Assembly: GCA_021234155.1 (NCBI GenBank)
Contig: JAJEKV010000080.1
Span: 666,182-730,181 of the forward strand
Direction: 5' to 3'
DNA from: Isoetes taiwanensis
Taxonomy: Eukaryota; Streptophyta; Lycopodiopsida; Isoetales; Isoetaceae
Length of the DNA stretch: 64,000 bases
Within the stretch, counting starts at the first letter, position 1, and every line of letters begins with the position of its first letter. This document shows, in pieces, positions 1 to 11,404 of the stretch. The notes under the pieces were generated by a model. That model did no database searches. It was not told the origin of the DNA and was given only the letters and a program-made list of their open reading frames with translations. The position numbers were made by a program, and so were the translations under genes.

Positions 1-812
1 GAATAAAAATGGAGCATTTTGGTGAGGCCATTATTGCCGCTGTGTGCAAAATGAAGAATAGAGTCTGTTTAAAATGAAGTCTGTTTGCTGTTTATGTAGC
101 TCCCTTCTACGAAAATCTCTGCATGACGTGGCGTCCAGATAGGAGCTTACCTGACGGCGCTTGACGGCCGCAAACGGCGCTCTTAATTCTTCGTATTTTC
201 ACTTCTCCTGGAAAATCCTTATCTTCAAAGGCCCAGATCTCTGATTCTAAGCTAACGTGGCCTCCTCCTTACCGTTTGATCTCCATCCCCTTCTTCCTAG
301 AGAATGACAGCATTTGCATGGGAAGGGCTATCTTAGTATTACGAATTATGGAAAATTACAGGGTGACTATTGACCTGTTTATTCCAATGCCTTATTATTC
401 AATACGAAGCATATCAAAAACCATTTCAGACAATGCTTTTCCTGTCGATGTGGAGAAAGCTCTTTCTTCACGTGATATGCACCAAATTCTAGTGGATGAA
501 CTGTAACCTGATCACTACCTTGAAAAATTTTGTTGCACATAGTTGCTTATCATTGTGGTTGCAAGCTTTTTTTTCTTTTTATTAGCCTCCTACTAAGATG
601 AAAAACGTTTTGATCCGAAAACATCAAAGCCGTGAGACCAGGTTAACACAGGTATGGAGTCCAAAATTTATGTGAGCTTTTATTCAGCAAAATGCTTCCT
701 TACTGTACATTACCATGTTTACCTTGCCTGTTTTAACTTTGTCGATACACATAACTTAACCTATGTCCTGAAAGTTACTTTGCTTCCAAAATTGCCCCAC
801 TGCATTGCATTC
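1..812. other. Unassigned left edge and 3' flank of the transporter gene
   Basis: No gene is recognised here. An open frame of 76 codons at 276-506 (+) has no motif I know and may be an exon fragment of a neighbouring gene or chance. The stretch 654-812 would be the 3' untranslated region of the minus-strand transporter gene that ends at 813. No repeat of unit A or B extends into this region. Confidence 0.4.
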
Positions 813-3410
813 TTACATTGGTTTGAAAAAACTGAACTTTACACCTGTATCTACAATACTCCAAATACCACCTGCACTGACTAAAAACATGAGCACAATC
901 GCCAGAATGCCAAGAGTCCAGTTTAAGTACCAACTAAAGCTAAACTTGTCGGGCTTCTTGATGAAAATCCACATAAGGCAGGGATAGCAAAAGGTTACAG
1001 GAATGCTGGTTAGGCCACCCAGAAGGCCTGCAAAACTGGAAAGGAAAGGAAAAGCTATGGCTCCAAGGAAGTTAAGGAACACAAAGAACACGCGGAAGAG
1101 AACACGGACTAGCTTTGGGCATGGCTTGTTTGTTTTACTTGTGTAAGATTGCTCGAAAAAGTCAAATGTAGGCATTGAGTAAATTTGGCAGGTGCTTAAT
1201 GAGTTGAGCGCCACGAATAGAAAAGTTGCAGCTAGCCACCCAGATGGTATGTCTTTGATATGGTAGTTGAACAGAGCTATGAGTATTCCTGCAGAAGGCA
1301 TCTGTTGAAGCCAACACATGATTAGCAGCATATAAGCTGAAGACTATCTGGTGACTCAACATCATGAATAAATTACAACTAGTTCCAGGGACTGATACAG
1401 AAAAGCAATTTTATATTTAGAAGATGCAGCAGATTGATGATATACCTTATTTCCATAAGCCCAATAGCCTGCAATGGCAACTGGAAAGAAGCAAAATGCC
1501 ACAATTGCATAAGCCACCTTTGCGCCTCTCCACATGGGGACATAAGCAGGGTGTTTAAGAGTAGAAGGCATGGTTCCCTAGAACAAAAATATACAGTTTC
1601 CAGTTACCAAAAAACACTTCAATGCTATCTCATTATAGGAAACAAAGATTCCCTACCTGTATTTCCAATGCTAAATTGTGGCCTCTAAAGGCAAATGCCA
1701 CAATTCCAAGGGCATTAAATATAGAGAAAGCAGTTGCTGCTGATGATTCAGGTTTTACTATATCATAAGAAACGCCTGGTGGTCTGGGCTTGGCTACAGA
1801 AAGAGCCCAAACCATTGTAGTGTAGGCAACAGCCATAACAGCTCCGACAAAGGAAATACCAGCTACAGAGTTTAAGTTGGGAAGCTGGGCCACAATTGAG
1901 CAGAGCACAGCAAAAGTCAAGTACCATTCCACAGTTGTTAATCCGGGGCCTTTGCATGACAGGCAAAGAGTTGTGTAAAAGAGCTTGAGAGCAGCTCCCC
2001 CAAAGATTATGAGCCCTGTAGCTGTGCCAGCAGAGAGACTTAGCACTGGAACCACTCCTAGATATGTGCCTAATTTCTCTCCTGCATTAAAAAAGGAAAC
2101 ATGTTACAAGAACATTCCCTCTGATCATGTCAAATTTTTCATGAAAATCATTTAATGTTGTATGCCCAAAGAATTCTATATCATGTCAGTGAATTGAATT
2201 TGCTGCAAACATCCACGTTCTTTGAGTTTGATGCCAAGCATTCTAGATCATGGGCGGCGAAGCATATTCAGATTGCACATGATTTTTTCTAGCACATGCC
2301 ATCCTATCTGGACCACTTTAAGAAGAAAAAGGAAGCAGAACAAGAAGAAGAGAAGAAGAAGGCATGGACCGATTTAAAACAATCAATATCATAGATACAG
2401 CCAAGTTGCATGTGGGAAAGCGTCAACCTATTCTATTAAAAAATACAACTGATTGTATGCCCTGAAATCTGGGTCCTAGGCATTTTCCCGTGTGATTACA
2501 CTATATGATCCTAAATCAATTTGTTTAAAAAGCACCCACCAAAAGCTACTTGTACCAATTCAACATATCTGCTGTACCGCTTCCCTGGAATGGCTTCGTG
2601 CAGCTGGATTAGAAGCCAGAGGGTATACATTTGCCAGCAAAATGCAATGACCAGTGCCAAGAGTCCCCAAGACCTGCGTTTTACAAACCCACAAAAAATA
2701 TTTCGTCGGAAACCAAGAAAAGCCGATTTGCAAGATCAGAAGCCAAAAAAGAAAATAATGTAGCAGAGAAACCACAAAATCTGTTAGATTGTTAATTAAA
2801 CATGTAAAAAACATTCAATGCAAACTACCCAAGGATCAAACCCAAGACAAAACAGTAGACTGAAGAGAAATCTACATATTCTAGACTGATAGGAGATAAA
2901 TGCGTACCAGCCGAGGAATGTGAATGCAACTGGTAGAAGCAGAGCTTGGAAACCGATTCCGGCATTGAGATTGTGAAAAGCAGAGTAATAAGCATTTCCA
3001 TTCCTGGACTCTGTAATGGGTAACCAAGCATCTTGAGGATTGAGCTTGGTAACATGTCCTATTTCTTCAAGATACAGCTTCATACTGACAAATGCATTTC
3101 TCATAGGAGTTCCTATTGTCGGAGTTAAAAATCTGGGGGAACGAAAAGCCCCTCTCGGAGATCTAGGAGCCGAAGGGGACATGAGAGTGGAAGGGGGTCT
3201 TGTGCTTGCCGGAGTAATATTAGATGGAGGTCTTGGAGAATATGTCCCTGGAGTTAAAAACCCAGGAGAAAATATTGGTGGGGATCTTTGCCCTGGTGTT
3301 AATGGAGGAGTAACACCATACGGAGTAGATGGATTCGATAGCAGTTCTAGCTTTTCTTGAGTTCGATCTGATCGCCCAGAGCATGGAGTAGATGTTTCCA
3401 CAGAACCCAT
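813..3410 (-). CDS. AAAP amino-acid transporter, lysine/histidine transporter-like 8 (AATL1) type, five exons
   Basis: Putative proton-coupled amino-acid permease of the AAAP family, membrane-located. Five exons join in frame: 3410-2908, 2673-2540, 2081-1657, 1577-1446 and 1301-813, all with GT-AG introns and phases that agree, giving 1,683 nt and 560 residues. Residues 1 to about 110 form a Ser/Pro/Thr-rich cytosolic tail with repeated SP and TP pairs. The family core follows, with LNPQDAWLPITESRNGNA, then FHNLNAGIGFQALLLPVAF, LSAGTAT, QLPNLNS, AFRGHNLALEIQ, MPSTLKHPAYVPMWRGAK and a C-terminal FFKPM. About ten to eleven hydrophobic segments are expected and the hydrophobic blocks are present. 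The start is the first ATG of exon 1, as in homologues with the same kind of tail. The gene is single copy here, lies outside the 32-kb repeat and shows no disruption. Substrate cannot be read from sequence; lysine/histidine or GABA transport are family guesses. Confidence 0.92.
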
Positions 3411-4264
3411 CTTGAAGAAAATTTTGGAAACCTATTCAATCCGATCAGGAACTGTATCTCGCATTTGCCTTGAAGGGTTACCTTGAATGCAAAAAAATCA
3501 CCTCTGCTGATGATAGAAGTACATGTTGTTCTTGCTGAATGAATGCTTATATTTGAGCAGAGCGACTTGAATGAGCATCTGCATTCAAGATGAGAATGCC
3601 CTTTTATGCCTTGCCGACTTTAGGCCTGGGTAGCCCTTTGGAAGCAAGAAAAAATATTCTAGGACCGGAGTTCCGGAACCAGGTATATGGCATTTAGGAA
3701 CTGGCTGGCTATGAAGTGGAGTCAATGCTTTACTTTGAGACCCAAAACCCTAAAACTAAAGCTCCTCGATAAGCTACTGTCCAAATCCATATTTTAATGA
3801 GAAAATGTTGTTTCGGGACCGGATCAGCTTGACCACGCTCTTGGCCTGGTATTCTTTATCATTTGTTTGGTACACCGAGCTCCATTCTGTCCTGGATTTG
3901 CCATAACCAATGCAGTCGTTAGCTCTGTTTTGTGCCCTGGCGTCCAAATTGACTACTATATATTTCGCTTTCAGAAATTTTTTTTATTGATGCTGAAGTT
4001 GGTAAACCCAGACAGTTCACATTGGAATTGGAGCCAATGAACTCTATAATGAGTGCCGGTAGCATGGTCAAGTCCGGCGAACGCTGCCATGTCTGTAAGC
4101 TTGTCTGGCTGATAAATCACAACTGTCTGTCTGGCTGAATAGGGGACCCGTTATCACCAGCGGGAAGTGCGATTTGCGCTGGCATGGTGACGTGGGATTT
4201 TTCTTACCATGGAATAGTAAAACTTCATTGTCTAGGGAATATTTAAGCCCCGAATTTTGAAAAA
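3411..4264. other. 5' flank of the transporter gene up to the repeat boundary
   Basis: Non-coding in all frames. It should hold the 5' untranslated region and promoter of the minus-strand transporter gene starting at 3410. I see no convincing TATA box or repeat. The sequence stops being unique at about 4265, where homology to 36486 onward begins. Confidence 0.5.
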
Positions 4265-5177
4265 CCCTACACTGTGTTCCTCTCTTTTTTGTCTTAAGCT
4301 CACTATTTTGCTCTTGGGACTTGTTTCGATCTTCTTAGGATTGTTCAAAGATATGCATGTCATAGATCCACTCCTTGTCATTTTGTCCCCACGAACCCTA
4401 TTTTTTTATCTCTCCCATTGACTATTTATCCCCTCCATCCCAACGTGGGAGGCCTAAATCCAGATTTATAAATAAAACTACTTGCTTTCAAGTCGTGCGT
4501 TCACGAGATCTAAGTCTGTTCTGTTTACAGAGATCATCTTATCATAAAGCTAATATTTCATTCCTGTTCATGTGATCTCATAGCTGGACAATAAAATCAT
4601 TGTCAACCGTGTGCAAGTATGTAGAATTATCTTTGCCAATCATCCATGCAACATAAGTACATATTATTCAACTCAGATACACATGGGTATGCCAGTGGAT
4701 ATGGCCCACAATAGGACTTTGATGCTTCAAAAGTCTTGTTCCATACTAATTTTAAATATATCTCATTAGATTAGATGAAGTTGGTATTTGATCACAACAC
4801 TCAGATATCAGTCAAATTTTACTATGTTTAGTTGATACTTGTTGCTAGTACTATGAGCATCCCAAGGATAAAACATTACATATAATGGTCTTGGCAAATT
4901 ATACACATAGTATCCAAGACTTTGCAATTTTCATGAATGTGTATCTATAATTAACGAATATAAATTATGTATGTGTACCTTCTAGATGGAATGTTGTAAT
5001 ATACTCATATTTTTGTAGACACATATCAGCTGAAAGCAATAAGAAAATAAAAATAAAATAAAATGTCCATTGGTGCTCTCAAAGATGGTGATGCCCAAAG
5101 CCCATATACAATAGACATGATAGACTAATCATAAAGCATAAGTTGAAATGAAGAAGGTTAGGTGAAGTCGAAACAAA
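4265..5177. other. Unit A, non-coding AT-rich stretch
   Basis: No gene is seen. A 66-codon open frame at 4375-4575 recurs unchanged at 36594-36794, but that only reflects the 32-kb repeat; it has no protein-like composition or motif. The sequence is AT-rich with no recognisable transposon terminus. Confidence 0.5.
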
Positions 5178-5189
5178 ATGAAAAGGACA

Positions 5190-6130
5190 AAATTTAAGGG
5201 TAAGTCGCATTTAAATAAAAGTGGGTCACATCGATTTCCACTTTTCTTAGAACCTGTTATTTTACCACGAAAAAGCGAGGGAAAAGTTTTAGGCCTCTAT
5301 AACCATCAAAATTTGAGTATTTACGTGTTAGGTTGGGTCCAAGCATCCTATATCTTTCCCCTATTTTCTCGGATCGCAGTCGAGAACACCAAGGATACAA
5401 CTCAAATAAAGGAATTTCATTACACATTGAAGACAAAGTTCACGGTTGAAAAGAATTTTTATTAATAAATGAAATAGTTACAAGCGTTTTTTACATGGGA
5501 CCTTGAGAGACCATGGCGGTCTTGTTGTCCTCTGATCACATCATCATGGTAGGTGGTCCACCTTACGGGGAGGAGCGTCGCGGGGGCTTCTTCTTACCGT
5601 CTATAAGCTTTGGGGGCAACTTTGAAAAGGCGTGAAATGCCTCACGAGGAGGTGCCTCGTGAGCCACCTTGGCAGTAGGGTCGAATATGCTCGTTCCCCA
5701 ACCTCGTGGATGTCATGCAATGTTTGCAAGATCCTTTGAGCTTTCTGAAGTTGCAAAATGTTCTTCCTCTCTTCCTCATCCCTTGAGGTCCCATAGCGTC
5801 TACAATCACGAGCAAGCTTATCCCAAAGCCACGGTAAAAGTGTAGCCTGAGCGGGATCTGTGCCATGTAGAACAAAGAGAGTCCATGATCAACAATTACG
5901 GTGCCATTAGTCATGAGTAACGAAGTAAAGGATGCAGAATTCAAAATAGATTGGAGAGCATTCATTCCATATAGTTGCATCCAATTACACAAAGAAGCAT
6001 AAAAACGGTCTCATCATTGGGACAAGCAGTGCCTTTCTCGAGTCGAGAAAGGCCCTAGAAAGTCAATGTACAAGTGTTTTCATTCACAGGAATATAGTAC
6101 AATTGTTCGTTTTTTTTCAAAACTTCACAG
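5190..6130. repeat. Repeat related to the insert in the copia integrase region (unit A)
   Basis: The stretch around 5200-5560 is clearly similar, though diverged, to 13662-14110 inside the copia element. Shared blocks in the same order include AAGTCGNATTTAA, GTTATTTTACAC, TTTTCTCGGAT-CGAGTCGAG and GACCATGGCGGTC versus GACCATAGTGGTC. It is therefore a dispersed element present at least twice per unit. Open frames on the minus strand at 5642-5992 have no recognised domain. Boundaries and class (LTR or non-autonomous element) are unresolved. Confidence 0.5.
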
Positions 6131-6178
6131 AATTTTGCTATCTGAAATCAGAGGTCATGACTGAACTTGATCACCATA

Positions 6179-6690
6179 TTATTTCTCGTCCATAGCCCTC
6201 ATGATCGCCCTGCTCTCCGGATCAACCTGCTTGAGGTTCGGATAGTTCCTAATCACATCGGCCACAAGAATAGAAAACAGGGATTCCGCCAACACCGGAA
6301 CGAGAGTGTAAGACATCCACTTATCCATTTCATGCTCTTCTAGCCGATAACTCTTTGCGATGATTGTATCGTCCGAGTTATGATAGCACTTGTAGGCGGA
6401 GTCATCTATGATCAACGTGTTGTGTTTGTTAAAATCCTAGTATGCTTCATAAACTCTTTCCAGCCTTTTCACCATAATAAGCTTCCCCTTCATGATGGCC
6501 GGATCGAGATATGATACATGGTCGAATCTTTCGTTTCCCCAAACAAACTTGAACTTCAAAACGGGCAGGCGGAGTACACCAAGGATATTGACAACATTTT
6601 TGTTTTGCCACACAAGACCATATGGCAACACCCAACACCCCGAAGGGTTGTTTAGGGGGAGAAAAAAATAACAAACCAGCCCTTTCAGCC
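6179..6690 (-). pseudogene. FCP1/NIF-type HAD phosphatase fragment, broken (unit A)
   Basis: The minus strand encodes the C-terminal half of an FCP1/SCP (NLI-interacting factor) HAD-phosphatase domain. It shows VAIWSC followed by a basic block, then FVWGNERF, then KRLERVYEAY, then NTLIIDDSAYKC-HN. The last matches the family signature NTLLIDDSPYK-NP that supplies the distal acidic residues of the HAD fold. Two breaks are visible: a one-base frame change near 6610, just after VAIWSCVAK, and an in-frame TAG at about 6437, just before DFNKHNTL. The N-terminal catalytic DxDxT motif is not found upstream. The product would be a protein serine phosphatase if intact; here it is a remnant. Both breaks are shared with unit B, so they predate the duplication. 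Confidence 0.6.
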
Positions 6691-6699
6691 CTTCAGGCC

Positions 6700-8480
6700 C
6701 ATTCGTCCCTTCGTCTAAACCTGCTCCAGTGCCATCGCCACTCGGCTGCTCCACCGCCATCGCCAGGACTTTCCAAAAATAAAAACCAAACCATTCAACC
6801 TAAGATTATTTTACCCGCATTCAAAACCCTAGAGTCATCTAGGGTCAAAACTCGCCCTCCAGCTCAGACTTGTACAGTTTTTCTATACAATACTTATACA
6901 TAGCGGGTGAACATAAAGTTAGCCCGGTTATGGTGATTCCATCACAGAACATTCTCTACCGTGGAATCACCAACCTGCCTGGAACGAGTCCGTTCCGGAG
7001 GCCCCCTTATCCATACCTAACGAACCCGTTTAATACCTTGGCGGAATCCACGGCCTCAAATCCGGGCCCGGAATCAGCATCAAGTTATTCCATCACCATC
7101 AGAAATTGATTAGTCGGTGGAATATCCCGATAAAAATTCAAATTTGTTCACGTCATATTCTTGATAGGTTTTGCGGCTCCCTCACGGCTATGGTGGAAGT
7201 AAGAAGGGCTTGCTCCATCCACGGATGTCATTAGAAACGATCTAAGGTTGAGGAAATGCATTGGGCGAAGGTAAAAGATCTAAGCTTGGGGAATGCACGG
7301 AAAGCGGTGCTTGGAGGAGTACATACGGTGACAATAAATATATTTGGTTACCATTTTTTCATGTATTTTCGGAGGCGCCAAGCTATGATCTTCGGGAGGT
7401 TTGGCGGTGCTGCGGCTATGTGGAAGTAAGGAGGGGTTGCTCCATCCATAGATGGTGTTAGAAGCGAGGTTGGGATTAGAATATGTCTATTTTACGGGGT
7501 TATACGAGGTTAGAATAGATGGCATTAGAACAGTACATTTTCCAGTGAGAAGGCGCCAAGCTACTCCACGATGATCGCACACAGTCGCATTGCATAAGAG
7601 CTAAAAGGCGTGGATTTACGGCATTTTGGATGCAGCCATGGTGATAAGGCGCCCGATTCGGTTTCTTTGGACCGAGGCGATATAAAGTGGCAACCAAAAG
7701 GAAATCCACCTCCCTGTGCATGGATTCCCAATAAACCCAACAAAGATCAAAGCCAGGCAACATTCTCTGGTAAGAAATGGGGTTTCTATTCCATTTTTTG
7801 GCATGTTCTTGTTCTTGCTTTAAAAGCGGGCATGTTTCTTGTTTCTTGTTCTTGCCTTGAGGCGACCCATGGCATTCCGATATTGGCAAGGGTTCAAATC
7901 CCCAACCAGAAAAATTCTGGGCAGTGTAGAGCATAACAAACACAATGACCTAGCAAACACACTAATGACCTGTGGTGCAATTGCAGATTCCTTTTTCAAA
8001 AACACGAAAATTTGGCACTTTTGACCTATTTTTATAAAAACATGCACTAAACAAACAAGTCGCATGTCAAATAGAGCAATACTAAAGGCGGAATACTAAT
8101 GTTCATTGTGCAAAAAAATAAATACTGCATTTTGACTAGAAACGCCCAAAAACATGATTAAATTGTATATTCCGAGTTACAAAAAGCATTAGTTTCAGCA
8201 AATAACGAGTAATGCTAATTTTTTTTAAATACCAAGGGGTGATTCTTTGTGAGCAAAGACTTCTTCATCTTCTTGTAAAAGAATTATTAAAACAGCTTTT
8301 AACTATATTGTTTGCATATGTGCTTACAACGAAATTAACATATATGAACGTAATGAAAAATATGAAAAGCATGTGACATTTGGATTCAAGTTGGGCTAGA
8401 GGAGAAGAAAATCAATAGGTTAGAAAGGAAGGTAGATGGGTAGATAGGTTAGAAAGGTAGGACGACGGGTAGGTAAAAAC
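6700..8480. other. Unit A non-coding stretch with short local repeats
   Basis: No gene is recognised. The stretch 7180-7530 contains repeated short words (GGAAGTAAG-AGGG-TTGCTCCATCCA twice, and variants of GGTTAGAATAGATGGCATTAGAAC). The stretch 8400-8470 has several variants of GGTAGATAGGTTAGAAAGG. Open frames in 7500-8065 on both strands lie over this low-complexity DNA and look like chance. The matching unit B stretch is 38920-40820. Confidence 0.4.
6928..7130 (+). repeat. GTGATTCC-type short repeat cluster, left (unit A)
   Basis: Several copies of GTGATTCCAT and its complement GGAATCACC or TGGAATATCC occur in about 200 bp. A second cluster of the same word, mainly as GGTGATTCC, lies 4 kb to the right at 10855-11110. 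Paired clusters of short motifs flanking several kb resemble subterminal repeats of a DNA transposon, but I could not find the outer inverted repeats. Confidence 0.45.
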
Positions 8481-10135
8481 AAAAAGTGGTGGCTAGTGTC
8501 TATGCGCGCATTGCTATGCTTGGCGTATAGCATCAGTAAAAAATTTTTTTTTGGGAAAACTAGGGTTTCTGCAGGCCGATTGAATCTTTTCGCGTACTCT
8601 TCAATCCGGTAGTTCTCTTCTTTCTTTCCTCAGGTGCTTTCAGATTATCTTCAATCCCGAATGGCGGGAGTTTCGCGAGGTTTTGATTTTCGCTTCTTGA
8701 TTTCCGCCGGGTTTCTTGATTTCGCGAGGTTTTGGCGGTACGCTTGACGATTTTGGGCCGAATATCTAGATCGAAACTATCTCTGTTGGTCAGTTATTTT
8801 GCTGCAGGGGATAAGCATGAGGTTTCAGGTGCCGATGTTCTGCTGGCTTCGGTTATAGCATTTGCAAATAATGTGAGAGTTTTTAAGCTTGTTCGGGGCA
8901 TCTTCTTATGCACAAGATCTAATTATATGGTAAGATTATGCAAATTATTGCAGATTATAGCGAAATATTACTCAAGATTCAATTAATATTATATAAATTT
9001 AATGAGTGGATTTGCCCCTTACATTGGTCAAAATCAGCCTTTGGACACATGCAGATTAAGTTCCAGTGATTCTGTCCTTGAATCATAGGTTAATCTGTTA
9101 ACAAATTAGGTGGAGACTGTTAAGTATAGAGCACACACAACGGAAGCAGCCTACAAGTCTTGGGAAACTAAATACATCTGCCGTAGAGATTGGAAATGGA
9201 GTTAAAATGGATATGCTCAAGTGGACGTACAAGATGAAGCAAAGTTCATATTCTGCAATCTAGTCTTGTAATCTGTCTCAGGAACTGTATTGTGGCATAG
9301 TACCTGTAAGGCATGATACTAATGGCAAAACATTGCAGATTATATATTAACAATTACATTTCTTTACAAAGGCGTTTGAGACTTTGGTGTTCTTTGCATT
9401 TCATTTGCCTTGCTCTAACTGCACGCTTTTCCCTAATTTAGCATAGATCTGGTCATCTCATAAATTTGATAAGTTCTGATGCATGAAATATGATACATAT
9501 TTGGCTCAGAATTGCTGCTAATTCATAAGGATTCACATCTTCTGGCCAAATATTTTTGAGCTTAAGCATTAATGCTACATTGCTATTAATTGCTAGAGTG
9601 GTATTGGGCGTTACTGAAAACTATAGCCTTGCTCAAGCCCATGTCTGGCACTTGAAGGCATTTCTTTGATTCAATCGACTAAGTTTTTTGCGGGTTGTAT
9701 GCGAGGAAATTAAAAGCTTCCCTTTCTGAGATATGATGTGGATATGATGTGGTTTTTTGAAAGATAACATGTTAAGCTTCATGTTTGCTTGGCATCATGC
9801 TTTATAGGTTATTTAAAATGTCTCAATAAAATGTCTGATCCAATCATATATAGTTTTGGGTAAGAGCATGTTAGGGTCTACATGTTTTGGAAACTACCTG
9901 GAAAATACTCTGGGTAGTCAAAGATGATGATATATTTGAGTTCTTAACATCTTCTTGACATCACAAAGTACCTTATAACATGTATGTACTACTACTCTTG
10001 AACATAACACAATTTCTTTTAGTCAATCTTGTAGTTTAGGTACTTTAAAATACAATTATGTACTTTGCAGTACCGAGAGAAAAGTACCTTTTTGGTAATT
10101 TTTTATGTAGGCCCTAACATGCTTTCACTCTTTTA
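8481..10135. other. Unit A non-coding stretch, unassigned
   Basis: An AAACTAGGGTTTCTGCAG phrase near 8558 looks like a plant 5' leader, and an open frame of 84 codons follows at 8732-8986. No domain is recognised in it and its unit B copy (41071-41325) differs at CAG sites. A purine-rich AGGTGGAGAC followed by TGTTAAGTATAGAGC at about 9109-9133 resembles a polypurine tract plus LTR start. No matching second LTR is seen. The rest is AT-rich without features. Unit B equivalent: 40830-42475. Confidence 0.35.
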
Positions 10136-10345
10136 GTTGAGGTGCTATGTACTGTTTGTTATGCCGCATAGCCCTCGATCGCCTCGTGATATTTTTTTAA
10201 ATATTGTTTTAGAGTTGAGGTTCTATGCGCGGATAGCTCATAATATTTTTCACTTGTCGTGTTGCTATGCGCGTATAGCATCGTGATATTTTTACAGTAA
10301 CGTTTCTTGTAGTCGAGGTGCTATGTGCCTATACTGCAATGATGT
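10136..10345 (+). repeat. Minisatellite with GCTATGCGCGTATAGC palindrome (unit A)
   Basis: About three to four degenerate units of 65-75 bp occur. Each carries TTGAGGTGCTATG, an imperfect palindrome of the type GCTATGCGCGTATAGC, then CGTGATATTTTT. One isolated unit lies 1.7 kb upstream at about 8500-8535. Function is unknown. Confidence 0.6.
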
Positions 10346-10854
10346 TTAGGAGCCTTGTTGCCGCGTTTCTTTATTTCTACTTTTTACAATGTGGTTTTAC
10401 TATAATTTTTAAGTGGTCTTTTTGTTTTCGTATGTTATCAAGTTTGTGGAAAAACTAAACATAGCTTAAGTTATTTCACCCTTAAAAATGCATGTGAAAT
10501 TTAAAACATGTCTATGTTCTACTTTTGACCACCCTAAAAGGCACATCGTAATTAAAATCGAGGACCATTTTTTAGAATTATTTAAAGGGCATATTTTAAG
10601 GGTATTTTAGGGAATCTTTGAAAGATGCTTTTTATTAGTGCAAGCATAAGCCATTAGTGTGTTTGCTAGGTCACCTTGTTAACAATAGACATGCACAAAT
10701 AAAATGGAGTAGCAGAGCTTGTTTTTGCACCATTGGTTTAGTAGTAATTTCATTCATGATCAAATAGCGTAGCCTTCTACTTAAACCATCTTCAACCATT
10801 TTTTATAAAATCAAGCATAAACCTGGGGATTGAGCCATCGCCAATTTTTCTTCC

Positions 10855-11110
10855 ACACTGCGGAGTTATTCTGATTCAGCGGTCTCGGTGATTCCTTCAG
10901 ATGAATATAGTAGTACGGTAATTCCGCAGGGGAAAATTATCATCTGCGGTGATTCTGAGGGGGAGAATGTTATGGTATCGGTGATTCCATGGGATAGAAT
11001 ATTCTTGTTATGTGATTCCGCGGCGGGGATCAACTCCATATGATTGATCCACGTAGAATAGAAGGGTGGTGATTCGTCCGTCGGTATTTTCTTGAGATGT
11101 GATTCAGGTA
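10855..11110 (+). repeat. GTGATTCC-type short repeat cluster, right (unit A)
   Basis: At least five copies of (C)GGTGATTCC or TGTGATTCNG occur at 25-50 bp spacing, with related GGTAATTCCG words. This is the partner of the cluster at 6928-7130. The unit B equivalents are 39178-39470 and 43215-43470. Confidence 0.45.
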
Positions 11111-11404
11111 GGAAGGTAGGAAATGGAGCTTGTTAGATGCGGATAACTTGGCGGTAGGGATAGGGGGGTAGGAGGGTTAGTGATTGGGTAAAAGCTATTG
11201 TGGTGTATCAAAAATCGCATTTTGGCCACATTTTGCACCTTATTTGGGGTAGAATCGGGTTGGTGTATCACAAGGCGGAGATGCGAGAGTCTTGAATTAA
11301 TGGCGTCGGTTATTTTGAATTTTATGCCCGTCATTGTCCCTCATTTCAAATTAGAAAATAATCACCTCTTCTTTTGTTTTTTTGCCGCTTCTTGCCGATT
11401 GAAC

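Noticed and set aside
4375-4575. 66-codon open frame repeated exactly at 36594-36794
   Set aside because: Identity follows from the 32-kb repeat; composition is not protein-like and no promoter or motif is seen.
5642-5992. 117-codon minus-strand open frame (also 37857-38210)
   Set aside because: No recognised domain. Conservation between units only reflects the duplication, and no codon-level evidence is available.
7885-7905. tRNA T-arm or Pol III B box-like sequence (GGTTCAAATCC with flanking GGGG/CCCC; also at 40237-40251)
   Set aside because: No acceptor stem, D-arm or anticodon arm can be built at normal distance on either strand, and no A box is placed correctly. At most a decayed SINE head.
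7500-8065. Overlapping open frames on both strands (minus 7500-7943 and 7820-8065, plus 7610-7936)
   Set aside because: They are mutually overlapping shadows over low-complexity DNA, without motifs, and change between units at CAG/CTG sites.
9109-9133. Polypurine tract plus LTR start (AGGTGGAGAC-TGTTAAG)
   Set aside because: No second copy of the presumed LTR and no retrotransposon coding sequence upstream, so it is left as a possible solo remnant only.
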